Shown: positions 35,342-44,055, counted from the stretch's first letter. The stretch: DNA of 64,000 nucleotides from Streptomyces sp. 1-11 (GCF_007176755.1 NZ_BJTV01000001.1:372001-436000); one strand, 5' to 3'. Numbers and translations are program-made. The notes: generated by a model from the letters alone, not told the origin.

Positions 35342-36679
35342 CTACCTGGCTTCTCGGGTGGCGAGCTGTTCCGCGAAGTGGGCGACGCCGAAGGCCTGCG
35401 GAATCGGCTGGCCCGCCATGTGGAGGCGGTCGGCGGTGCGCCGTGGCAGCGGGTGGTACTCGAAGGCGCCGTGCACCTGGCCGTCGGCGGTCATGGGCCG
35501 GGCGTGGAACCGGGCCGCGGTGGCGAGCCGGTACGGGTCGCCGCCGTGGCTGTCGAGCAGGGCGATCTCGGTGATCCGGCGGGCGCCGTCGGCGAACCGG
35601 GTGAGCTGGACGATGACGTCGACGGCGCTGTTGATCTGGTCGTGCAGCGCCACGAAGGGCACCTCGACGTCGGACATGGAGGCGAGGGTCTGCAGCCGGG
35701 TGAGGGCGTCCTCCGCGCTGTTGGCGTGCACGGTGGCCAGCGAGCCGTCGTGGCCGGTGGACATCGCCTGGAGCATGTCGAGCGACTCGCCGCCGCGGAC
35801 CTCGCCGACCACGATGCGGTCGGGCCGCATGCGCAGGGAGTTGCGCACCAGGTCCCGGATGGTGACCTGGCCCTTGCCCTCGACGTTCGGCGGGCGTGAC
35901 TCGAGCCGGACGACGTGGGTCTGCTGGAGCTGGAGTTCGGCGGAGTCCTCGATGGTGATGATGCGCTCGTGCGCCGGGATGAGCCCGGACAGGGCGTTGA
36001 GCAGGGTCGTCTTGCCGGTGCCGGTGGCCCCGGAGACGATGATGTTGAACTTCGCCTGCACCAGCCCGGCCAGCAGGAGCACCATGGGCTCGTCGAGCGA
36101 GCCGAAGCCGGTCAGCTCCCGCAGGGTGAAGGAACGCGGGAAGCGGCGGATGGTGAGGATGGGGCCGGTCAGGGACAGCGGCGGGATGATGACGTTGACC
36201 CGCTCGCCGGAGGGCAGCCGGGCGTCCACCATCGGGTTGGACTCGTCCACCCGGCGGTTGACCGTCGAGACGATCCGCTCGATGGTCTGCATGAGCTGGT
36301 CGGCGGAGGCGAAGCGCAGCGGCAGCTGCTCGACGCGCCCGCCGCGTTCGACGAAGATCGCGTCGGGCCCGTTCACCATGATCTCGGTGACGGAGGCGTC
36401 CTCGAGGAGGGGTTCCAGGATGCCGAGGCCCAGCGCCTCGTCCACCACCCGCCGGATGAGCTGGGCGCGTTCCGCCGTGGAGAGCACCGGGCCCTCGCGG
36501 CTGATGATGTGCCCGAGCACCCGCTCCAGCCGTGCCCTGCGCTCGGCGGCGGCCAGCGAACTCATCTCGGCGAGGTCGATCTCCTCCAGCAGCTTGGCCC
36601 GGTAGGAGGCGACCAGATGCCCGTCCTCGCCCCGGGTGCCGTGCTCCTCGGGGGAGTTGATGCGTGCCCGCAGGCTCAT
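35342..36679 (-). CDS. tadA: TadA/CpaF secretion ATPase
   Basis: A 445-residue GspE-superfamily ATPase that powers Flp pilus assembly. Start ATG 36679 (MSLRARINSPEE). An N-terminal domain (about 70-190, with LLEDASVTEIMVNGPDAIFVERGG) is followed by Walker A VSGATGTGKTTLLNAL near 215-230, an Asp box with IEDSAELQL near 247, Walker B GEVRGGESLDMLQAMSTGHDG near 290 and a His box (TVHANSAEDAL). Works as a cytosolic hexamer below TadB/TadC. Confidence 0.96.
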   Translation of the reverse strand: MSLRARINSPEEHGTRGEDGHLVASYRAKLLEEIDLAEMSSLAAAERRARLERVLGHIISREGPVLSTAERAQLIRRVVDEALGLGILEPLLEDASVTEIMVNGPDAIFVERGGRVEQLPLRFASADQLMQTIERIVSTVNRRVDESNPMVDARLPSGERVNVIIPPLSLTGPILTIRRFPRSFTLRELTGFGSLDEPMVLLLAGLVQAKFNIIVSGATGTGKTTLLNALSGLIPAHERIITIEDSAELQLQQTHVVRLESRPPNVEGKGQVTIRDLVRNSLRMRPDRIVVGEVRGGESLDMLQAMSTGHDGSLATVHANSAEDALTRLQTLASMSDVEVPFVALHDQINSAVDVIVQLTRFADGARRITEIALLDSHGGDPYRLATAARFHARPMTADGQVHGAFEYHPLPRRTADRLHMAGQPIPQAFGVAHFAEQLATREAR

Positions 36680-36696
36680 GGGTTCGCTTCTCCTCG

Positions 36697-37044
36697 TCAG
36701 TGGTCGAGGGGCATGGTGGCGGACTTCTCGGCGGGGTCGAAGTGCCAGCCGGGGACGATCGAGGGGATGGTGACGGAGGCGGTGACGGTGACCGAGCCGG
36801 CCCCGCCCCCGCTCGTGCCGCATCTGACGGTCAGCCCGCCGCTGACGGCCTGAGCGCACGCCGCCTGGGCGGACTGCCCCAGCGACTCGGCCCGCGCCCC
36901 CGCCCGCGCGGCCGTGCCGGCCTGTTCGGCGGCGTAGGCGACGGCCCCGATCTGGAAGCCGGCCATCCCGACGATCAGCAGGACCGGGATGAACCCGAGG
37001 TACTCGACGGCCACCTGGCCGCGGTCGCGTCCGGTGCGTGGCAT
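36697..37044 (-). CDS. TadE-like minor pilin 1
   Basis: A 115-residue protein with DRGQVAVEYLGFIPVLLIVGMAGFQIGAVAYAAEQ at its N-terminus, the TadE pseudopilin helix with glutamate five residues after the presumed cleavage site. The short external part has two cysteines (near 63 and 75), likely a disulfide. It is one base after the second TadE-like gene, so the two are probably co-translated and act together. Confidence 0.9.
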   Translation of the reverse strand: MPRTGRDRGQVAVEYLGFIPVLLIVGMAGFQIGAVAYAAEQAGTAARAGARAESLGQSAQAACAQAVSGGLTVRCGTSGGGAGSVTVTASVTIPSIVPGWHFDPAEKSATMPLDH

Positions 37045-37045
37045 G

Positions 37046-37429
37046 TCAGTCCTTCACCTCCTCGACGGCGCCGGCGTGGCCGTGCACCGTGACGGGGAAG
37101 TCGACGGAGCCGGGGAAGAGGACGGGGACCTTCAGCGACACGTCCGCGGTCACGAAGCCCTCCCCGTCGCACCGCGTCACCTCGGCACCCTCCCGCCATG
37201 CCCCGGAGAGGTGCTTCAGCGCCGCCTGTTCGCACGCGCCGAAGCGCTCCCCCCGGTGCGCCGCTGTCCCCGCCCGCACACCTTCGTCGGCAGCATTCCC
37301 CGCGAGCGTGTAGGCGTACCCCACGAGCACGCACTGCCACATCAGCACCAGCGTCAGCACGATCAGCGGGGTCATCCCCAGGAACTCGACGGCGACCTGG
37401 CCCCGGTCGTCCCCGCGCAGGCGTCTCAT
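37046..37429 (-). CDS. TadE-like minor pilin 2
   Basis: A 127-residue paralogue of the next protein, with DDRGQVAVEFLGMTPLIVLTLVLMWQCVLVGYAYTLAGNAADEG. After the pilin-like helix comes a domain of about 80 residues with cysteines near 65 and 87. Glutamate at the fifth position after cleavage is kept. Gene order cpaE, tadE, tadE, tadA is typical of actinobacterial Tad loci. Confidence 0.9.
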   Translation of the reverse strand: MRRLRGDDRGQVAVEFLGMTPLIVLTLVLMWQCVLVGYAYTLAGNAADEGVRAGTAAHRGERFGACEQAALKHLSGAWREGAEVTRCDGEGFVTADVSLKVPVLFPGSVDFPVTVHGHAGAVEEVKD

Positions 37430-37436
37430 CGGCCCC

Positions 37437-38687
37437 TCACTCCTTCCGCCGCCGGAAGCTCACCGGTCCCCGGTCGCCGCGCGACCGGCCGCCGCCCCGG
37501 TGGGAGGCGCCCTCGGGCGCCTTCGCCAGGCCCAGTTCCCCGGCGAGCGCCCACAGGGCCTGCTTGACGCTGCTCCTGGCGTCGAGTTCGTGGACCCGGC
37601 CCGCGTCCACGACGGCCTGCAGTTCCTTGAAGTTGGCGGGCACGGCCGTGCGCGCCACCGCCGTGCCGGTGATCCGCTGCACCAGCGGCGGCTGGATCTC
37701 GGTGCCGCGGGTGTGCCGGTTGACGACGGCCGTCGTCTCCTCCGCCTTGCGGATCTGCAGCCGGTCCCACATGCGGACGGTCCGCTTGGCCGCGCGTACG
37801 GCGACCACGTCGGGCGTGACCACCAGCAGCGCGGTGTCGGCCGTCTCCACCGCCGCCGCGCCGGCCGCGCCGAGCTGGGCGCCGCAGTCCACGACCACGA
37901 CCTCGTAGCGGACGCGCAGGGCGCCGATGATCTGCCGGGCGGCCCGGTCGGTGACCTCCTCGCCGCGTTCGCCCTCGGCCGGTGCGAGGAGCAGGGCCAG
38001 CCCCGAGTCGTGGCGGAAGACGGCGTCGGCCAGGACCCGCGGGGAGATGTCGTTGATGGCGGCCAGGTCCACCACCGAGCGGCGGAACTGGACGTCCAGG
38101 TAGGAGGCGATGTCGCCGGTCTGCAGGTCGAGGTCGACCAGGGCGGTGGGCCGGCCGGAGGCCTGGGCGGCGAGCGCGAGCTGGACGGCGGTCAGGGTCG
38201 CGCCGACGCCTCCCTTGGCGCCGCTGACCGTGACGACCGTGCCGCCGGCCCCGCCGAACGTGTCGGCGCCGTGGCCGAGGTGGCGGCGTACGCCGGTCGA
38301 CCACTGGGCGACGGCCTGCACCCGGTTGGCGAGTTCCTCGTACGACAGCGGGAGCGGGACCAGTCCGCGGGCGCCAGAGTCCATGGCGGCGGCGAACAGG
38401 CCGGGGCTCGCGTCGGTGGTGACGAGGATGACGCCGACCGCCGGGAAGCGCAGGGCGACCTCGCGGATCAGCTCCAGTGCGGGTACCGGGCCGATGCGTT
38501 CGTGGACGACGACGACCTCGGGCAGTTCGTCGACCGACTCGGCGGCGAGCCGGGCGAGGGCGTCGACCAGTTGGGTGGAGTCGGTGACGGGCGGCTGCGG
38601 TTCGGCGTCGGGGAGCTGGCTGAGCAGGGTGACGAGGGAGCGGACGGCGTCAGGGTCGGCGCCGGCCGGGAGGATCCTGGTGGGCAT
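37437..38687 (-). CDS. CpaE/TadZ-type P-loop ATPase
   Basis: A 416-residue MinD/ParA-superfamily protein. Residues about 1-130 resemble a receiver-like domain (VVVVHERIGPVPALELIREVALRFP, VILVTTDASPGLFAAAMDSGARGLVPLP) with degenerate phosphorylation residues. The ATPase begins near 145 with VVTVSGAKGGVGATLTAVQLALAAQ; the usual Lys-Thr of the Walker A end reads Ala-Thr. VDLDLQTGD and VVVDCGAQ follow. TadZ proteins place the pilus machine at a pole or site. A basic tail ends the protein. Confidence 0.92.
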   Translation of the reverse strand: MPTRILPAGADPDAVRSLVTLLSQLPDAEPQPPVTDSTQLVDALARLAAESVDELPEVVVVHERIGPVPALELIREVALRFPAVGVILVTTDASPGLFAAAMDSGARGLVPLPLSYEELANRVQAVAQWSTGVRRHLGHGADTFGGAGGTVVTVSGAKGGVGATLTAVQLALAAQASGRPTALVDLDLQTGDIASYLDVQFRRSVVDLAAINDISPRVLADAVFRHDSGLALLLAPAEGERGEEVTDRAARQIIGALRVRYEVVVVDCGAQLGAAGAAAVETADTALLVVTPDVVAVRAAKRTVRMWDRLQIRKAEETTAVVNRHTRGTEIQPPLVQRITGTAVARTAVPANFKELQAVVDAGRVHELDARSSVKQALWALAGELGLAKAPEGASHRGGGRSRGDRGPVSFRRRKE

Positions 38688-38699
38688 GCGGACCGCCTC

Positions 38700-39407
38700 T
38701 CACTTGTCCGTCGCGAGTTCGTAGGTGCGGTCCTTGTCCGGGACGCCGGTCTGGCCGCCGGGCGCCACCAGGGCGAGCCGGACCCGCTGGGCGAAGGACT
38801 CGGCGTAGGTGATCCGCTGGGCGTCGAGGGTGGACAGCGCGAAGGTGATCGGGACGGCCTCGGTGGGCTGCTGCCGGTCCTTGCCGGTGTCGGGTTCGAG
38901 CGCGGTGATCCGGCCGACGTCGAGGACCCGGGCGTTGGTGACGATGATCTTCGACTGGTCGGGGTCGCCCTCCTTCTTTCCCTCGAAGGTGGCATAGACG
39001 TTGACGCGCGACCCGGGGGTGATCTTGCCCGCGACGCCGGTCGCCGCGTCGATCATGATGGCGACCTCCTGCTGGCCCGGCTGGAGGTCGGGCCGGTCGA
39101 CGATCATGTCGGTCTGCAGCAGGGAGCCGGCCCGCAGGGTGGTCACGGCGATCTTGCCCCGGATCTGCCGCAGGTCGGTGACGGCGTTGCCGGACAGCCA
39201 GCGCTTGGGCATCTCGGTCTTCTCGAACTGGCCCGTGTTCAGCGCGGTGTACGGCTTCACGTCGGACCTGACCCGGTAGGCGGTGACCTCGGGGCCGACC
39301 TTGGAGTTCACGTCGTGGACGACGGAGAGCACGCCGGCGAACGCGCCGAGAGCGCACAGGACCGACAGGATCAGGAGTATCACGCCGCGGCGCTGACGGG
39401 AGTTCAT
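38700..39407 (-). CDS. CpaB/RcpC-type SAF domain pilus protein
   Basis: A 235-residue protein with one N-terminal membrane segment (about 5-28: RRGVILLILSVLCALGAFAGVLSVV), then an SAF domain (about 45-110) and a CpaB beta domain (about 110-200, PGQQEVAIMIDAATGVAGKITPGSRVNVYATF). CpaB is thought to act at the periplasmic or wall face of Tad systems and bind glycan. It is 12 bases upstream of the cpaE-like gene. Confidence 0.92.
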   Translation of the reverse strand: MNSRQRRGVILLILSVLCALGAFAGVLSVVHDVNSKVGPEVTAYRVRSDVKPYTALNTGQFEKTEMPKRWLSGNAVTDLRQIRGKIAVTTLRAGSLLQTDMIVDRPDLQPGQQEVAIMIDAATGVAGKITPGSRVNVYATFEGKKEGDPDQSKIIVTNARVLDVGRITALEPDTGKDRQQPTEAVPITFALSTLDAQRITYAESFAQRVRLALVAPGGQTGVPDKDRTYELATDK

Positions 39408-39468
39408 GAACCGTGCAACCTCATTGGGGGAATCGGTCGAGCGGGATGTGAGCCGGTGTTCGTGCCGG

Positions 39469-40329
39469 TCAGGCGGGCGTTCGCTGCTCCAGGGCGCGCG
39501 GCGCCGGCGGCTCGTGGGCGGGCGGGGTGGCGGAGCAGAACACGCAGCGGTCGCCGAGGACGTCGAGGCCGCACCAGTGGCAGCCGGACTGCCGTACCGA
39601 GGTGACCAGCTGGTAGAGGACGGACAGGTCGGCGAGGTAGCTGCAGAACTCGATCAGCCGGCCCGTGCCCCACCAGCGCGCGGACTCGGCGGGCAGCGGG
39701 GTCTCGCGCAGCGCGTGCGCGGTCCACTCCTTGGCGAGGCCGGTGAGCCAGTCGCTCTGCAGCTGCCCCTTGGCGACCAGCATCCAGGTGGCGAACTCGG
39801 GGCCCTTGAGGGTGGCGCCGGGGGCGACCTTGACGAGCTGCGGTTCGGGATGGGCGACGACGGCGAACTGGCTGCCCGGCACCCAGGACTTGGCGTGCGC
39901 CTTGAGCCCGACCGGCACCCGGTCCAGCCGGGCGACCGAGCCGAGGACGGCGCCGGCGTGGATGTAGTGCGTGAGCAGCCGGCCCGCCGAGGCGAGCACG
40001 CCCGGGCTGAGGTCGCAGGAGGCGAGCTGCCTGAGCTGCCGGGCCAGGACGGCGATGCCGAGCGGCGGGAGTTCGGGCCGGAAGACGGCGATGCGGTCGC
40101 TCTCCAGCAGCGAGCGGAGGGTGTGCAGGCGTCGTACGACGGGTTCCGGGGTGGCCCGCGAGCACACGACGACCAGGTACCCGTGCTGCTCCGTCAGCGT
40201 GTGCAGTTCGGTGAGGGTCTGCTCCAGCGGGCGCCGGTCGAGGTCGCGCAGCACGACGGCCGGCATGGTCCGTTCGTCCTGCGCCGGCAGTGCCATGTCG
40301 GCACTGGTCACGGCAATGGCAGTTGGCAC
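39469..40329 (-). CDS. Conserved hypothetical protein with C-terminal zinc ribbon, head of the pilus locus
   Basis: A 286-residue protein with no catalytic motif I recognise. Residues about 20-110 look alpha/beta (VVLRDLDRRPLEQTLTELHTLTEQHGYLVVVCS), and the middle is helical. The C-terminus has a CxxC-x8-CxxC ribbon (Cys250, 253, 262, 265), expected to bind zinc. It lacks membrane segments. It is the first minus-strand gene before cpaB with a 61-base gap, so it is probably co-transcribed with the tad genes. Confidence 0.8.
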   Translation of the reverse strand: MPTAIAVTSADMALPAQDERTMPAVVLRDLDRRPLEQTLTELHTLTEQHGYLVVVCSRATPEPVVRRLHTLRSLLESDRIAVFRPELPPLGIAVLARQLRQLASCDLSPGVLASAGRLLTHYIHAGAVLGSVARLDRVPVGLKAHAKSWVPGSQFAVVAHPEPQLVKVAPGATLKGPEFATWMLVAKGQLQSDWLTGLAKEWTAHALRETPLPAESARWWGTGRLIEFCSYLADLSVLYQLVTSVRQSGCHWCGLDVLGDRCVFCSATPPAHEPPAPRALEQRTPA

Positions 40330-40637
40330 GCGCAGCTCCCCGCTCCTTCACGCCCCCGCGGCTCGGCGCTGTTACTCCAGCACGCCGGGACGACTTCATT
40401 GCGTGACTACCTGAGCACTGTAACCACGCCCCAATGACCGGAGAACAGCGTTTGTGTAGCTCGTGTGCAACTCATCGGTCACAAGTACCTGCAAATACGG
40501 ACAGGTTGAGCGCGGGAGCGGAGACGGTTTTGGTCTGGACCTCTTGACAGCCCGATTGGCCTAGACCAACTTGTACGCCAACGGTGGCCACCGTCCCCCG
40601 CTCCACCTCCCCACCGACTCCCCCACCGGAGGCCCCT
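40330..40637 (+). other. 308-bp divergent promoter region of the pilus locus and the chitinase gene
   Basis: It contains the chitinase promoter with two dre-like sites (see separate entry). The half nearer 40330 should hold the pilus-operon promoter on minus, but I assign no boxes there. An in-frame ATG at 40584 could extend the chitinase by 18 residues; the GTG at 40638 has the better ribosome site. Confidence 0.5.
40531..40568 (+). promoter_or_regulatory. Chitinase promoter with two 12-bp dre-like (DasR) elements
   Basis: TGGTCTGGACCT at 40531-40542 and TGGCCTAGACCA at 40557-40568 are near-palindromic 12-mers matching the chitinase direct-repeat/DasR consensus (TGGTCTAGACCA). TTGACA at 40544-40549, a good -35 box, lies between them, so bound repressor would block RNA polymerase. 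GlcNAc-6-phosphate or chitin-derived signals are known to relieve DasR repression. Confidence 0.75.
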
Positions 40638-42371
40638 GTGGACCGCGCATCAGCCATGCCATCGGACCGGACCGGACGCAGACGGCGCGCACGCGCCGGC
40701 ACCTGGTCCGCCGTCACCGCCCTCGCCCTCGCGGTCGCGGGCCTGGCCACGACCCCCGCCTCGGCCGCGGACGTCAACAACGCCCGCAACGCCGGCTTCG
40801 AGTCGGGCCTGGCGAACTGGACCTGTACGGCCGCCAGCGGCACGACGGTCTCCTCCCCCGTCCACTCCGGCTCCTCGGCCCTGAAGGCCACGCCGGCGGG
40901 CCAGGACAACGCCCAGTGCACCCAGTCGGTGGCGGTCAAGCCCAACTCGACGTACACGCTGAGCGGATGGTTCCAGGGCGGCTACACCTACCTGGGCGTC
41001 ACCGGCACGGGCACCACGGACGTCTCCACCTGGACCCCCGACACCGCGTCCTGGAAACAGCTCTCGACGACCTTCACCACCGGCGCGTCGACGACGTCCG
41101 TCACGGTGTACACGCACGGCTGGTACGGCCAGGCCGCCTACTACGCCGACGACATCTCCGTCTACGGCCCCGACGGCGGCGGCGGTGGCGACCCGGCTCC
41201 CACCGTGCCCGCCGCTCCCGCGGGCCTCACGGTCGCCGGCACGACGTCCTCCTCCGTCTCGCTGTCCTGGTCGGCCGTGTCCGGCGCCACCGGCTACAAC
41301 GTCTACCGCAACGGCACCAAGGTGACGGCGGTGACGGGCACCTCGGCGACGGTCACCGGACTCGCCGCGTCGACCTCGTACTCCTTCCAGGTCACGGCGG
41401 CCAACTCGGCGGGCGAGTCCGCGAAGTCCGGCACGGTGACGGCGACGACGGCGGCCACCGGCGGCGGCGGGGGTGGCGGCGGCTCGCTGCCCAAGCACGC
41501 CGTGACCGGCTACTGGCAGAACTTCAACAACGGGGCGAAGGTCCAGAAGATTTCCGACGTCCCGGCGGCCTACGACATCATCGCGGTCGCCTTCGCCGAC
41601 GCCACCACCACGCCGGGCGCGGTCTCCTTCAGCCTGGACTCGGCGGGACTCGGCGGTTACACGGCCGACCAGTTCAAGGCCGACATCAAGGCCAAGCAGG
41701 CGGCGGGCAAGAAGGTCGTCATCTCCATCGGCGGCCAGAACGGCACGGTGTCGGTGAGCGACTCGGCCTCGGCGGCGAACTTCGCGAACTCCGTCTACTC
41801 CCTGATGCAGACGTACGGCTTCGACGGCGTCGACATCGACCTGGAGAACGGCCTCAACGCGACCTACATGACGCAGGCGCTGCGCTCCCTCGCCTCGAAG
41901 GCGGGCTCTTCCCTGATCATCACGATGGCGCCGCAGACGATCGACATGCAGTCGACGTCGAACTCCTACTTCCAGACGGCCCTGAACATCAAGGACATCC
42001 TCACGGTCGTCAACATGCAGTACTACAACAGCGGTTCCATGCTGGGCTGCGACGGCAAGGTCTACAGCCAGGGCACGGTGGACTTCCTGACGGCCCTCGC
42101 CTGCATCCAGCTCGAGGGCGGCCTCGCCCCGTCCCAGGTCGGCCTCGGCCTGCCGGCCTCGACGAGCGGCGCGGGCAGCGGCTACGTGTCCCCCACGGTG
42201 GTCAACAACGCCCTGGACTGCCTCTCCAAGGGCACCGGCTGCGGCACCTTCAAGCCCTCCAAGACCTACCCCGACCTGCGCGGCGCGATGACCTGGTCCA
42301 CCAACTGGGACGCCTCGTCCGGCAACGCGTGGTCCAACGCGGTGGGAGCGCACGTGCACGCGATGCCGTGA
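40638..42371 (+). CDS. Secreted GH18 chitinase with carbohydrate-binding and FnIII domains
   Basis: A 577-residue chitinase. GTG 40638 has GGAGG five bases upstream. Signal peptide about 1-44 with twin arginines ([12 protein letters not shown], ending ASA). A CBM of about 130 residues follows (NNARNAGFESGLANWTC), then a fibronectin III domain (about 190-265), a poly-Gly linker and the GH18 barrel (about 285-577). The catalytic DGVDIDLE is near 397-404; QYYN and a tryptophan-containing MTWSTNWD complete the active site. It degrades chitin outside the cell. A 16-bp hairpin terminator follows. Confidence 0.96.
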   Translation: MDRASAMPSDRTGRRRRARAGTWSAVTALALAVAGLATTPASAADVNNARNAGFESGLANWTCTAASGTTVSSPVHSGSSALKATPAGQDNAQCTQSVAVKPNSTYTLSGWFQGGYTYLGVTGTGTTDVSTWTPDTASWKQLSTTFTTGASTTSVTVYTHGWYGQAAYYADDISVYGPDGGGGGDPAPTVPAAPAGLTVAGTTSSSVSLSWSAVSGATGYNVYRNGTKVTAVTGTSATVTGLAASTSYSFQVTAANSAGESAKSGTVTATTAATGGGGGGGGSLPKHAVTGYWQNFNNGAKVQKISDVPAAYDIIAVAFADATTTPGAVSFSLDSAGLGGYTADQFKADIKAKQAAGKKVVISIGGQNGTVSVSDSASAANFANSVYSLMQTYGFDGVDIDLENGLNATYMTQALRSLASKAGSSLIITMAPQTIDMQSTSNSYFQTALNIKDILTVVNMQYYNSGSMLGCDGKVYSQGTVDFLTALACIQLEGGLAPSQVGLGLPASTSGAGSGYVSPTVVNNALDCLSKGTGCGTFKPSKTYPDLRGAMTWSTNWDASSGNAWSNAVGAHVHAMP

Positions 42372-42399
42372 GGTGAGCTCCGGCTGAAGACCGCCGGCC

Positions 42400-42435
42400 G
42401 CGGACGCCCGGATCCGGGGGGATCCGGGCGTCCGC
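42400..42435 (+). terminator. 16-bp perfect hairpin after the chitinase gene
   Basis: Arms 42400-42415 and 42420-42435 around loop GGGG, 28 bases past the stop. Confidence 0.85.
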
Positions 42436-42600
42436 CGTGTGCGAAGCAGAGGACCGGGCGCTCGTGGGTCCCCGGCTCCGTTGGTCCACCGCCGGCGGGA
42501 CGGTCCGCCAGGGCGGGCGATTTCTGTCGTATGCCTGTGTCTGTGCCGCCGCCGGTAGTACGGTCTGATTGGTCGTCAGCAGTTACTCGGGGGGAGTGGG

Positions 42601-43032
42601 ATGACAGGGGTGGAGATCGCGGTTGGCTGCCTGTTCGCATGGGCGGCCCGCAAGGCGCGTCGGGTGGGGGCCCGGGCCGACCAGGAGACGGACCGCGCCC
42701 TGGACGCGGCGATGGACCGGGTGCACGCGGTGGTCAGCGCGAAGCTCGGGCAGGAGACCGCCCTCGCCCGTCTGCACGAGGAGGCCGCGGCCGGTAACGG
42801 TGAACCTACGCCCGAGACCCGCCAGTGGCTCCAGATCGTCCTGAAGGACGCGGTCGAGCGCGACGAGACCTTCGCCCAGGCGCTGCGGGACGCGCTGGAC
42901 CGGCTACCGCCCGCGCCCGGACAGGGCGCCCCGGGCGGGTACTCCATGCAGGGCAATGTCTTCCACGACAGGACGTCGGTCCAGGTCGGGCCCTACGGCC
43001 ACCAGGTCAACAACTTCGGATCGAAGGAATGA
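42601..43032 (+). CDS. Helical protein with C-terminal RHIM/BASS-like amyloid motif (component A)
   Basis: A 143-residue protein. Residues 3-16 are a short hydrophobic N-terminal segment, possibly a membrane anchor, followed by about 85 residues of charged helices (RADQETDRALDAAMDRVHAVV, then LKDAVERDETFAQALRDAL). A flexible PPAPGQGAPGG linker leads to residues 119-139, which fit NxFHxxxxVQxGPxGxQxN. The same motif is at the N-terminus of the next protein. This resembles RHIM-like bacterial amyloid signalling sequences. The helical part may be an effector-associated adaptor. The stop overlaps the next start as ATGA. Function is inference. Confidence 0.8.
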   Translation: MTGVEIAVGCLFAWAARKARRVGARADQETDRALDAAMDRVHAVVSAKLGQETALARLHEEAAAGNGEPTPETRQWLQIVLKDAVERDETFAQALRDALDRLPPAPGQGAPGGYSMQGNVFHDRTSVQVGPYGHQVNNFGSKE

Positions 43033-43733
43033 GCGACCCGGAGCGAGGCCGGCAAGGCGCCGGCGGTTTCGAGCACAACAACTTCCACGGCCCCTCCGGG
43101 GTGCAGATGGGCCCCAACGGCCAGCAGATCAACGCCAGCCCCAGCATCAACATCCGCACCGGGACGGGGCTCTTCCTGTCGACCGTCCTCGCCGCCGCGC
43201 TGATCGGCGGGGCGGCCGTCGTGGCCTGGTCGCTCGCGCCCTGGGAAGGGCGTCCACAAAACTCCGCATCGCCGGCGGAGCCGGTCGCGAGCAGCGGCCC
43301 CGACGCCGCCGCCCCGGCACAGGACTCCCCGTCCGACCCGGCTGCCGTCTCCTCACCGACGACAGCGGTGGCTGCCGCGAGCCCGGTCCGGTGGCAGGGG
43401 GAGATCAGCATCGGGATGACGGGGGTGGACCTCGACTCCGTCCCGCCGTCGCAGAGCACCGACGACTCCTATGACGCCGTGCTGTACAGCAGCAGCGACG
43501 CGCTGATGGGCAAGAACGTGGCGGCGTGGACCGGCACCGGGACGCCCGGCAGGAAGCAGTGCGCCGACCAACTCGCCACTCACGGCGGGTTCATGGCCCA
43601 GGCGGCGACCGAGAGCGTCCTGTGCGTCAGGACGCGCACCGGCCGCGTGGCCGCCCTGACGATCACCTCGATGGGCGACGTGTTCACCGCCGGCACGGCC
43701 GAGGTGATCGTCTGGGAGGCGAAGGACCAGTAG
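43029..43733 (+). CDS. Single-pass membrane protein with N-terminal RHIM/BASS-like motif (component B)
   Basis: A 234-residue protein overlapping the previous gene by four bases. Residues 17-35 carry NxFHxxxxVQxGPxGxQxN, aligned without gaps to the motif of component A and identical at ten positions. One membrane helix spans about 48-69. After a Ser/Ala/Pro-rich linker comes an external domain of about 105 residues (WQGEISIGMTGVDLDSVPP, then GTGTPGRKQCADQLATHGG, ending EVIVWEAKDQ) with two cysteines, a domain I associate with other Streptomyces membrane proteins. The topology suggests a receptor: sensor outside, amyloid-type motif inside. Confidence 0.8.
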   Translation: MSDPERGRQGAGGFEHNNFHGPSGVQMGPNGQQINASPSINIRTGTGLFLSTVLAAALIGGAAVVAWSLAPWEGRPQNSASPAEPVASSGPDAAAPAQDSPSDPAAVSSPTTAVAAASPVRWQGEISIGMTGVDLDSVPPSQSTDDSYDAVLYSSSDALMGKNVAAWTGTGTPGRKQCADQLATHGGFMAQAATESVLCVRTRTGRVAALTITSMGDVFTAGTAEVIVWEAKDQ

Positions 43734-44055
43734 CGCTCGGTCAGGCCCGGGACCACTGGTACGCATCGTCCGGCGATTCCTGATCGGCGCGGGGCGAGGC
43801 ATGCGCACGCAACGCCGTTGGGCAGGGCTCCGGCCGAACGGGCACCTGCATCCAGGGCTCCGGGCGGTCGTGTGTCCGCATCGACCCGTGTCCACCGCGG
43901 GACGGATTCGGCCATAGCCCTTTCATCGTGACGGGCACCGCGTTGCTTTCGGCAACGGGCCGGTGTGATGATCCCGGGCATGGCTGATCACGGGGGTGAC
44001 GGCGGCCGGGCGGAGGACATACGCAGGTCGTCGCTTACGGAGTACGCGGAGATGA

